A stretch of 49,015 bases of DNA from Puniceibacterium sp. GTDB lineage: Bacteria; Pseudomonadota; Alphaproteobacteria; Rhodobacterales; Rhodobacteraceae. Position 1 is the first letter of the stretch. Each line of letters opens with the position of its first letter. The stretch covers positions 1 to 49,015 of the forward strand of contig JAGXGV010000004.1 of the NCBI GenBank assembly GCA_024636635.1, in the 5' to 3' direction. Below, piece by piece: positions 42,070 through 49,015 of the stretch. Below the pieces are notes generated by a model. The model was not told where the DNA came from and searched no databases. It saw only the letters and a program-made list of their open reading frames with translations. The translations under genes and the position numbers were made by a program.

Positions 42070-42960
42070 TCACTTACTCTTTTCTGCGTCGAGAAGCGCT
42101 CGCATCATGGACCGCGTTTGCGCCCCGTATTCGGGGTGCGCAAGGGCGTGGGCCATGGTCGCTTCGATGAACCCAATCTTTGAACCGCAGTCATACCGGT
42201 GCCCCTTGAATCGGTAGGCATCGACGCCGGGGCCATCAATAAGCTTCGAAATGGCATCGGTCAGCAGAACCTCGCCGCCGCTTCCCGGCGCCTGATCCTT
42301 CAGCATGTCCATGATCCGCCCGTCCAGAATGTAGCGCCCGACAACTGCCAGATTGGACGGCGCGCTACCCTCGGCAGGCTTTTCGACCATGCCACGAACC
42401 CGGCTCAACTCGCCTTCGGGCGGCAGGTCGGCATCCACGATGCCATAACTGCCGGTCTCGCTCGGTGCGACTTCCTTGACTGCAAGCATGCTGCGCCCGG
42501 AGGATTCGAACTGCTGCGCCATCTGCGCAAGGACAGGTACAGTGCCATCCATCAGGTCGTCGGCCAGCAGGACCGCAAAGGGTTCGTCCGCGTCGATGAC
42601 CGGAGCGGCACAAGCTACTGCATGACCAAGGCCAAGCGCTTCGGCCTGACGAAAGTAGATGCAGCAACAACTGGGAGGCACGATGGCACGCAGGTAGTCG
42701 GCCATCTTGTCTTTGCCCTTGGAGCGCAGCAGCATGTCGAGTTCCGGATTTGCATCGAAATGATCCGCAATGCTGCGCTTCGTGCGCCCAATGACAAAGA
42801 TCAGACGCGTGATCCCGGCGCTTACGGCCTCTTCGACCGCAAACTGTATCAAGGGCTTGTCGATGACCGTCAGCATCTCTTTTGGCTGTGCCTTGGTTGC
42901 TGGCAGAAAACGGGTTCCCAATCCAGCCACGGGGAAAATCGCCGTTCGAAGAGGCCGCAT
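42070..42960 (-). CDS. galU: UTP--glucose-1-phosphate uridylyltransferase
   Basis: GalU makes UDP-glucose, the substrate of BcsA. The 296-aa product has the nucleotide-binding start PVAGLGTRFLPATKAQPKEML, the IDKPLIQFAVEEA stretch, LADDLMDG with the metal-binding Asp, MVEKPAEGSAPSNLAVVGRYIL and the GGEVLLTDAI region. All are standard. It lies upstream of the bcsN-like gene on the same strand, with 168 bp between, which suggests co-regulation. Its 5' side faces the diguanylate cyclase across 491 bp. Confidence 0.95.
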   Translation of the reverse strand: MRPLRTAIFPVAGLGTRFLPATKAQPKEMLTVIDKPLIQFAVEEAVSAGITRLIFVIGRTKRSIADHFDANPELDMLLRSKGKDKMADYLRAIVPPSCCCIYFRQAEALGLGHAVACAAPVIDADEPFAVLLADDLMDGTVPVLAQMAQQFESSGRSMLAVKEVAPSETGSYGIVDADLPPEGELSRVRGMVEKPAEGSAPSNLAVVGRYILDGRIMDMLKDQAPGSGGEVLLTDAISKLIDGPGVDAYRFKGHRYDCGSKIGFIEATMAHALAHPEYGAQTRSMMRALLDAEKSK

Positions 42961-43451
42961 GTCAATCTCCTATGTTCTTGCAGCGATCGGTGATCCTGCA
43001 TTGGCTCGGGCTGTTAATATCAAGATCAGGCGACAGTTTAACCCCTCTCTCCATACCCGAAAATCGATGAAAGGTGCTACAAAACTTATTGATTCGCCTA
43101 GACTCTCTCCCTAAGGTAGCAGACTATCGCGGTGTAGCATCATCTGTGAACCTTTCTATCGGCAAGGACCCTTTCCGACTGTGTATTTGTAACCGTGCCG
43201 ATGCGTCTGCGTGCAAAGACTGTCAAATTCGGGTCATTAAACAGTTTCGCCACAGTCACGATGTTCCTGATTGTTCTTTCCAGCCGACGATTTGACGCGT
43301 CGGGCTTGGGGGGGCGATGTGATGGCTTCGCAGCATGTGCTGCAGTATTGCGGCAGCGCCCGAAACTCGGAAATGTCTTGATGTATGATACACACAGCCA
43401 GAGCGACGTGGTTCGCAAACAGACTGGCGCCCGGTTTCAGGCATCGCTGGC
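42961..43451. other. Intergenic region between galU and the diguanylate cyclase
   Basis: This 491-bp region between divergent genes contains only short frames without conserved character. It should carry promoters for both directions. Some AT-rich stretches occur (about 43010-43085 and 43165-43260). No clear operator or riboswitch was seen. Confidence 0.4.
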
Positions 43452-45119
43452 ATGATTGCCGACTGCTTCCGCTTTGAATACCCTGGAGTCGTGGGGGCAA
43501 TTATCCTTGCCCTCATCACAGGGCTGATTCTCCTGAATGTCTGGATGCAATTCAAACCCGCTTTCCAGGGTCGGGTCCTGTTCATCGCCTGCACATTTTC
43601 GATGGTCGGCTGGCTTGTCTCTGTTCTGGCCGAGGTACTGACTCCTACCTTGAACTGCAAGATTTTCTGGGCCTCTGCGGCCTGGCCTGCAATCGCTTTA
43701 CTGCCCAGCTGCTGGGCAGTATTCTTGCGGCACTACGCCTTCAACATCCGCAGACCGCTGAACTGGCCTGAAATCGCTTTTCTCCTCACTGGTCCGGCAA
43801 TTATCAGTATCATGGCGTTTTCCAACCCATGGCACAGGTTGTTCTATGATTCGGCGACCATACTTGTCGACGTCGGAAACCAGCCTGTTGCAGTGTATGC
43901 TCACGGTCCGCTCTTTTACATTTCCGCCGGATATCTGTATCTCGTTATGGTTGCCGCCATATCGGTGGTGGTCCTTGGTATCCGACAGGCCCGGCAGACC
44001 CATCAGGCCTATTTCCTGTTCCTGCTCATGCTTTCGGTCTTTCCGCTGTTGGCGAATGCAGCCTATATCCTGTTCGGCGTCACGATAGCCGGGTTGGACC
44101 CAACACCCTTTGCCTTTGCAGTGGTGCTTGGATTGATCAGTTGGCTGATCTATACCAACCGTCTGTTCGACATCAGGGCCATAGCCCGGGACTTGCTGTA
44201 CTATGATTTCGACAAGTACGTGATCATCGTGAACGCAGAAGGCGCGGTGGTCGGTGCAAATCCACTTGCGCGGCTGATGTTCGGCATTCGCGAGCGTGTA
44301 ATTTGCGCAAGGATCGAAAAGCTTCCGCATCTGGATGGCTTTTCGGAAATCGCCAGCAAGTATCACCCCTATCAGCTTCCGGCGGACATGACCATCGACG
44401 GGCGCTTTCTTACCGTGAAAGTCATGCCAATCCATCGCCCCTTTGCGGATGAAGCGGCCCCGATGGGCTTTGCCATTATGCTCACCGATATGACGGATCT
44501 GCGAAATGCCAATCTGAAGCTCCAGACGGCGCTCGCCGTCAATCTAAAGCGGCTTCAGGAGATATCGGATCTGCGCGACGATCTGGAACGCCAGCTAACC
44601 ATCGACCCGCTTACCGGCGTCCAGAACCGGCGAGGGATCGAACAGGCTTTTGACGATATGTGCGCGCATACCGCTTCTGGTGAAAAAGGGCTGGTCCTCG
44701 CGCTGCTGGACATAGACCATTTCAAGAAGATCAATGACAATTTCGGACACGCCGTCGGCGATCGCATCCTCAAGGATTTCTCGCGTTTGCTACGCGCGCG
44801 CATCAAGGCTGAATGGCCGATATACCGGGTGGGAGGAGAGGAATTCGTGGTCTTCTTTCCCGCGGCCAATTTGAAAAATATAGCTGATATGTTGGACCGG
44901 TTCCGGGACGATCTGCAGAAAGATTCGTTTACCCGGCTGAGCGACCCTGTAGCGCTTAATTTTTCGGCAGGGCTAGCCCGGGCTCCGTCAGATGGCGCGA
45001 CATTCACCGACGTGTTCAAGATTGCAGATGAACGTCTCTATCATGCCAAGTTGGGTGGACGCGGAACGACAATATACGAAGCAGAGACCGAAAGAAAAAA
45101 TGCGCTTGGCTCAGCCTGA
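43452..45119 (+). CDS. Diguanylate cyclase with 7TM sensor and PAS domain
   Basis: Seven hydrophobic helices at about 12-235 resemble the N-terminal 7TM domain of histidine kinases. A PAS domain follows (about 245-350, YVIIVNAEGAVVGANPLARLMFG), then a coiled coil and a GGDEF domain. The active site is GGEEF at 461-465, with LTGVQNRRGIEQAF and LDIDHFKKINDNFGHAVGD before it, so it should make c-di-GMP. At the I-site, nine to six residues before GGEEF, the sequence is KAEW instead of RxxD, so feedback inhibition by product is probably lost. It is divergent from galU and precedes the phosphodiesterase. Confidence 0.92.
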   Translation: MIADCFRFEYPGVVGAIILALITGLILLNVWMQFKPAFQGRVLFIACTFSMVGWLVSVLAEVLTPTLNCKIFWASAAWPAIALLPSCWAVFLRHYAFNIRRPLNWPEIAFLLTGPAIISIMAFSNPWHRLFYDSATILVDVGNQPVAVYAHGPLFYISAGYLYLVMVAAISVVVLGIRQARQTHQAYFLFLLMLSVFPLLANAAYILFGVTIAGLDPTPFAFAVVLGLISWLIYTNRLFDIRAIARDLLYYDFDKYVIIVNAEGAVVGANPLARLMFGIRERVICARIEKLPHLDGFSEIASKYHPYQLPADMTIDGRFLTVKVMPIHRPFADEAAPMGFAIMLTDMTDLRNANLKLQTALAVNLKRLQEISDLRDDLERQLTIDPLTGVQNRRGIEQAFDDMCAHTASGEKGLVLALLDIDHFKKINDNFGHAVGDRILKDFSRLLRARIKAEWPIYRVGGEEFVVFFPAANLKNIADMLDRFRDDLQKDSFTRLSDPVALNFSAGLARAPSDGATFTDVFKIADERLYHAKLGGRGTTIYEAETERKNALGSA

Positions 45120-45120
45120 C

Positions 45121-45192
45121 ATGCCAATCGCGACAACCGACGAAACAGTGGGGGGGGTGTCCAAGAACATCTCCACGGGAAGAGCAGAGTAA
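45121..45192 (+). CDS. Possible 23-codon leader ORF with a G8 tract
   Basis: An ATG one base after the cyclase stop opens a 23-aa frame (MPIATTDETV...) that ends with TAA at 45192, in the same frame as the phosphodiesterase gene starting at 45199. It contains a run of eight G at 45150-45157. It may be a coupling leader, the original N-terminus interrupted by a stop, or chance. Confidence 0.25.
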   Translation: MPIATTDETVGGVSKNISTGRAE

Positions 45193-45198
45193 GGTCCA

Positions 45199-47862
45199 TT
45201 GGCACTGATCCTTAATAAGAAAGTTGCTCAGGCGCGGCAGGACTATCTTGCCACGATGATGCGTCTGTCGCTCAGCACGACGAACGACAATTTCCACCGT
45301 TCTGTCGAAACAGCATTGCGCAGAACCGGTGAGTACTTTGGCGCCGACCGCGTTTACGCTCTTCAAGCCCATCGCGACGGCAGCTTTCATCTGGTTACAG
45401 AGTGGACCCGGATCGACATTCCAAGCCTGGACGCCTCGGTGGCCGTCATACCTGCTGGCAAACTCCGGCAATGGAGCGACACGCTGGAAGACGGATTCAG
45501 CGTAAGCATGCCGCAGGGCAAGCGCTTTCCGCAAATTCCCACGGGTGTCGCCTTCCTTATCCCCATGAACGGAGAAGATGGCCTGACCGGGCTCATCGGA
45601 ATCGAAAACGTCAGTCCCGTCCTTCTGGACGACGAAAAGGAACAACAATTTCTAGGCATTGTCGCTTATCTGATCCAGACGACGATGCGTCGACTGGACG
45701 GCGATACAGACCAGAACAAGGATGTCCCGACAGACACTCAGCTCGACGGGGTGGATGAAACAAGGCACCTTGGGCGGATCGTCGAGATGATGACCAACCT
45801 TGTCGAGATCGTCGATACCGAACAGCGAATTGTCTGGACCAACAAGGCGTTCGAGGATGAGACGGGCCATGCGCTAAACAACATCCGCGGTCTTGATCTG
45901 AGCGATCTGCTGTTGGGTGAGGCCAGCAACCGGGAGGTGGCAGACGAGGTCCGGCTGGCAATTTCCGAAGGCCGGGGCCTCGAAGCCGAAAACATCAATT
46001 ACAGAAAGGATGGAACACCTTACTGGGTGACATTCAACATGCAGCCCCTCAACGACACCACAGGTCGTTTGACGGGCTTTGTCTTTGTCGAAACGGTCAT
46101 CACCGAAAGACGCGAACTGGAAAGCATCCTGCGCGCCGAACGCGACTTTCTTGGCGCGCTTACCGAAACCAGTGTTTCAGCCGTCGTCGCCTGCGATGTG
46201 GCCGGTAACTGTGTCTTTGCCAACAGCGAGGCGGAAAGACTTCTGAGGCGCCCGGCACATAAAACGTTTCCCCGCGCCACGGTCTGGCCCCTGTCATCGC
46301 TTTCCGAAAGCGTAGCTTCAGCATTTGAAACGCCCTTTCGCCACGTCATGAAAACCGGGGTAAAGATCCGTGCAATGAATGTCGCGCTGACCCACCCCGA
46401 CGAAACGCGTCGCATTCTTTCGGTAAATGCTGCACCACTCACGGACGTCTCGACCAGGGCCAGGGTCATTATCACCCTCACCGACATCACCGCCCAATAC
46501 GAAGCCGAGGATGCTATTCGCGAAGCCACCCTCCAGGCGCTTCGCAACGCCGAATACGAGCAGGTGACAGGACTGCCCAATCGCTATCAGTTGACACGTC
46601 ATCTTGCCGCCGCGATCAAGGAATATCCGCAGCCCCAAGCCAAGCTTTACGTGGCGATAATCGACCTCGACGGGTTCAAGACGATCAAGACAGTCCTGGG
46701 GCATGATATCGGCGACGATCTTCTGAGTTCGGTCGCCAACCGCCTCAGCGAAGCCGCAGGAACCGCGGTTATGATCGCCTGCATTGGCGGCGATTCCTTC
46801 GTTGCTTCTGTCCGGGCCGACATCAAAGAAATCGACGACCTGATGATGACGCTCCTCAAGGCCATCGCAAAACCATACGATCTCCACCAGACAAACATTT
46901 TTATAACGGCCAGCATCGGTGTCGCCTGCCAGCAAAGCCCCGACGACACGGCCGAGACGCTGATTCAGAAGGCCGAAGTGGCAAGCTATGCCTCCAACAC
47001 ACAGGGCGGCAACAAACACTCGTACCATGACACTGATATAGAGGTTCAGTTCACGCGCCGCAGCGATATATTACAGGCGTTGCGCGATGCTCTGCAAAGC
47101 GATCAGTTCGAACTTGCCTTCCAGCCGAAATATGCCCTGACAAGCGGGTTTCCCCATATAGGAGCCGAAGCGCTTTTGCGCTGGACGTCGCCGACACTCG
47201 GCCGGGTCGGACCGGCCGAGTTCATCCCCGTCGCCGAAGCCGCCGGGGTAATTTCCGAGATAGATTTCCACGTAATGGACATCTTCGCGCGACAGCTCGG
47301 CATCTGGCAGCAGGCAGGACTCGTTATACCTTCCAGCATGAACTTGTCCCCGCGCAGCTTTGAAAATGTGGACCTTGCGCCCCATCTCCTCGCCCGTCTC
47401 GCAGCAGAAAATGTGCCCTGTGGAAATGTCACGATCGAGATCACGGAAACAAGCCTTGTGTCGTCATCCCGCACTGCCCTCGAAAATATCGAGTGCTTCA
47501 AACGCGCAGGGATCACTCTTGCTGTTGACGATTTCGGCACCGGCTACTCTTCGCTCAGTTATTTGCAAAGGCTGATCGTATCCGAGGTGAAGATCGACAA
47601 GAGCTTCGTTCAAAAGATCGGCAGGAGTCAGGGAACCGAAAACTCAGAAGCAATCGTGCGTACGATCCTCATGCTGGCAAAGAATTTCGGTCTGCGTAGC
47701 GTTGCAGAAGGGGTAGAGACCCTTGATCAACTGACTTGGCTTAGACAGGAAGGTTGCGATGCAATCCAAGGCTACCTTGGAGGCAAGGCAATGAGCGCGG
47801 AAAAGTACGAAGCAATCTTCCTCACTCGCGGAACATTATTCGGCAGTCCGCAAGAAAACTAA
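45199..47862 (+). CDS. GAF-PAS-PAS-GGDEF-EAL protein, probable c-di-GMP phosphodiesterase
   Basis: The 887-aa product is soluble: GAF (about 15-160), two PAS domains (about 190-310 and 315-430), a GGDEF domain and an EAL domain. The cyclase signature is changed to GGDSF (530-534), so synthesis is unlikely. The phosphodiesterase residues are kept: EALLRW at 657, MNLSPRSF, IEITETS, VDDFGTGYSS, KIDKSF and EGVETL. The net role is to break down c-di-GMP, with the GGDEF remnant perhaps binding GTP. The start is TTG 45199 with a weak AAGG upstream; no better start is near. It lies 79 bp after the cyclase, so the two probably form an antagonistic pair. Confidence 0.92.
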   Translation: MALILNKKVAQARQDYLATMMRLSLSTTNDNFHRSVETALRRTGEYFGADRVYALQAHRDGSFHLVTEWTRIDIPSLDASVAVIPAGKLRQWSDTLEDGFSVSMPQGKRFPQIPTGVAFLIPMNGEDGLTGLIGIENVSPVLLDDEKEQQFLGIVAYLIQTTMRRLDGDTDQNKDVPTDTQLDGVDETRHLGRIVEMMTNLVEIVDTEQRIVWTNKAFEDETGHALNNIRGLDLSDLLLGEASNREVADEVRLAISEGRGLEAENINYRKDGTPYWVTFNMQPLNDTTGRLTGFVFVETVITERRELESILRAERDFLGALTETSVSAVVACDVAGNCVFANSEAERLLRRPAHKTFPRATVWPLSSLSESVASAFETPFRHVMKTGVKIRAMNVALTHPDETRRILSVNAAPLTDVSTRARVIITLTDITAQYEAEDAIREATLQALRNAEYEQVTGLPNRYQLTRHLAAAIKEYPQPQAKLYVAIIDLDGFKTIKTVLGHDIGDDLLSSVANRLSEAAGTAVMIACIGGDSFVASVRADIKEIDDLMMTLLKAIAKPYDLHQTNIFITASIGVACQQSPDDTAETLIQKAEVASYASNTQGGNKHSYHDTDIEVQFTRRSDILQALRDALQSDQFELAFQPKYALTSGFPHIGAEALLRWTSPTLGRVGPAEFIPVAEAAGVISEIDFHVMDIFARQLGIWQQAGLVIPSSMNLSPRSFENVDLAPHLLARLAAENVPCGNVTIEITETSLVSSSRTALENIECFKRAGITLAVDDFGTGYSSLSYLQRLIVSEVKIDKSFVQKIGRSQGTENSEAIVRTILMLAKNFGLRSVAEGVETLDQLTWLRQEGCDAIQGYLGGKAMSAEKYEAIFLTRGTLFGSPQEN

Positions 47863-48176
47863 GGCGGAGCGTCAAGCGGCAGCTTGCCCGCGGCTGCTGA
47901 AGGCAGTCTGAACCGTGCCTTCGGGCTTTGGACCGGACCGAATTGGCCCGGAGCATGTATCCCGATCACCCCTCAGCCCTCGCAGGCTTGGTGCGTTTGA
48001 AACCCAATATCTCAAACATCCCGGGGGGAGTCGCGCAACGCGCGACCGGGGGGCAGCGCCCCCTGACTGCGTGAACGCAATACATGAAAATGCGTGCGCG
48101 GCACGCGCACTCCGCAAGATCGGGCGCGGCACCGGCTCAGACGCTGAAAACGTCCACCTCTGGCCGGATGTCGAAC
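47863..48176. other. Intergenic region between convergent genes with hairpins
   Basis: This 314-bp stretch has no gene. It lies between the phosphodiesterase (plus) and the CoA-transferase (minus). A perfect hairpin GTCGCGCAACGCGCGAC is at 48030-48046, bordered on both sides by runs of G (CCGGGGGG and CCGGGGGG) and then GGCAGCGCCCCC. Short inverted repeats around TGCGTGCGCGGCACGCGCA occur at about 48091-48109. This looks like a dispersed intergenic repeat; as a terminator it lacks a clean U run. Confidence 0.5.
48030..48046. terminator. Bidirectional hairpin between convergent genes
   Basis: GTCGCGC and GCGCGAC form a perfect seven-base stem with loop AAC, between the ends of two convergent genes. 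It could act as a terminator or 3' stabiliser in both directions; no U tract follows. Confidence 0.4.
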
Positions 48177-48806
48177 TCAGTTGACAATCGTGCCGTCCGT
48201 CGCGGCGCGCAGTTCGTCCTCGGTCACACCTTCTGCACATTCCACGATCTTCAAACCGCCTTCGACCACATCAAGCACACCCAGATTGGTGATGATCCGG
48301 TTTACCACGCCGGTGCCGGTCAGTGGCAGCGTGCAGTGCTTCAGCAACTTCGACTCTCCGGCCTTGTTGGTGTGGTCCATCACGACGACAACCCGCTGCA
48401 CCCCTGCAACCAGGTCCATCGCGCCGCCCATGCCCTTGACCAGCTTGCCCGGGATCATCCAGTTGGCCAGATCGCCGTTGTCTGCCACTTCCATCGCGCC
48501 GAGGATCGCCATGGCGATCTTGCCGCCGCGGATCATGCCAAACGACGTGGCGCTGTCGAAATACGAGGTATGGGGCAGTTCGGTGATGGTCTGCTTGCCC
48601 GCGTTTATGAGGTCGGGATCCTCTTCGCCCTCATAGGGGAACGGTCCCATGCCCAGCATGCCGTTTTCGGATTGCAGCGTCACCTCGACGCCTTCGGGGA
48701 TGTAGTTGGACACCAGCGTCGGGATGCCGATGCCAAGGTTCACATAGGTGCCGTCTTCCAGTTCCTGCGCCGCACGGGCGGCCATCTGATCGCGATCCCA
48801 AGGCAT
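48177..48806 (-). CDS. 3-oxoacid CoA-transferase subunit B
   Basis: This is the beta subunit of a two-subunit CoA-transferase (AtoA/ScoB/PcaJ type), which moves CoA from succinyl- or acetyl-CoA to a 3-oxoacid. The 209-aa sequence has [12 protein letters not shown] and the catalytic glutamate in [11 protein letters not shown], followed by [21 protein letters not shown] is seven bases before the ATG. The subunit A gene ends 58 bp upstream on the same strand. The exact acid used cannot be told from sequence. Confidence 0.93.
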   Translation of the reverse strand: MPWDRDQMAARAAQELEDGTYVNLGIGIPTLVSNYIPEGVEVTLQSENGMLGMGPFPYEGEEDPDLINAGKQTITELPHTSYFDSATSFGMIRGGKIAMAILGAMEVADNGDLANWMIPGKLVKGMGGAMDLVAGVQRVVVVMDHTNKAGESKLLKHCTLPLTGTGVVNRIITNLGVLDVVEGGLKIVECAEGVTEDELRAATDGTIVN

Positions 48807-48864
48807 TATGCGGCTCCTTTTTCAGTTTGGTAACAGATCGGGGATAAAAACCGATGTCCGCTTT

Positions 48865-49015
48865 TCATTGATCTGCTCCCCGCTTCCGGGTGGTGACTTT
48901 CTCGATGCGCTTTTCGTGTTCGCCCTGGATGATGCGGTGCACGTAAACGCCGGGCAGGTGAATCTTGTCGGGGTCCAGTTCGCCCGGCTGCACGATCTCT
49001 TCGACCTCGACCACG
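48865..49015 (-). CDS. 3-oxoacid CoA-transferase subunit A, C-terminal part
   Basis: The minus-strand frame from the right edge reads [20 protein letters not shown] then [17 protein letters not shown], and stops at 48865 (GADQ, TGA). This is the typical C-terminal end of the alpha subunit (AtoD/ScoA). About 50 codons are visible; the 5' part lies outside the window. Confidence 0.9.
   Translation of the reverse strand, partial: VVEVEEIVQPGELDPDKIHLPGVYVHRIIQGEHEKRIEKVTTRKRGADQ

Noticed and set aside
43074-43295. 73-codon frame between galU and the cyclase
   Set aside because: No ribosome site, no recognisable domain and unusual composition. It is better treated as regulatory or empty intergenic DNA.

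Overview
The window is chromosomal DNA from an alphaproteobacterium, most likely a marine Rhodobacteraceae (Roseobacter-group) species. The GC content is high. A LexA box of the alphaproteobacterial form GAAC-N7-GAAC lies in front of dnaE2. The cellulose synthase keeps almost the motif spacing of the Rhodobacter sphaeroides enzyme, and several protein families seen here (two-domain ALDH16, a probable DUF1523-type membrane protein) are typical of Rhodobacterales. These taxonomic points come from recognising families by eye, not from a search.

Layout. 1-4.5 kb: gltB (cut by the window edge) and gltD, glutamate synthase, minus strand. 4.7-6.5 kb: uppP (plus), then rsfS-rlmH (minus). 6.6-10.0 kb: deoC and an ALDH16-type double-domain aldehyde dehydrogenase, a deoxyribose-phosphate to acetaldehyde to acetate module. 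10.1-14.1 kb: a four-gene manganese-type ABC importer behind a perfect Fur/Mur-like palindrome. 14.2-18.5 kb: a disturbed region. A LexA-controlled dnaE2 without its C-terminal OB fold is followed, on the other strand, by a Tat-exported cyclase-family hydrolase, and then by an OhrR/MarR-type gene without its 5' end. One segment replacement could explain both truncations.

18.6-25.6 kb: a compact plus-strand cluster that I cannot assign to a known pathway. It holds a coiled-coil protein, a 32-residue microORF overlapping both neighbours, a 372-aa protein, an AAA+ ATPase, an AT-rich GIY-YIG nuclease gene, a 442-aa protein and two small membrane proteins. This is the best candidate for an undescribed system. 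25.6-31.6 kb (minus): a Na+/solute (acetate-type) symporter with its small DUF4212 subunit, a cNMP/CBS/DUF294 protein with an in-frame 15-bp tandem repeat, a small membrane protein, and a membrane-anchored PAS-DnaQ exonuclease.

31.6-43 kb (minus): an IS5-family remnant, then a cellulose operon read as bcsN-like lipoprotein, bcsA, bcsB, bcsZ, a periplasmic TPR protein, a lipoprotein and an outer-membrane barrel. The TPR protein and barrel together look like a BcsC split into parts. galU, which makes the UDP-glucose substrate, lies upstream. 43.4-47.9 kb (plus): a 7TM-PAS-GGDEF diguanylate cyclase and a GAF-PAS-GGDSF-EAL phosphodiesterase, divergent from galU and bcs. They plausibly set the c-di-GMP level sensed by the PilZ domain of BcsA. 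48.2-49.0 kb (minus): a CoA-transferase subunit B and the tail of subunit A.

No tRNA, rRNA or CRISPR array was seen. Starts were chosen from Shine-Dalgarno sequences, gene overlaps and family length, so several differ from the longest possible frame.
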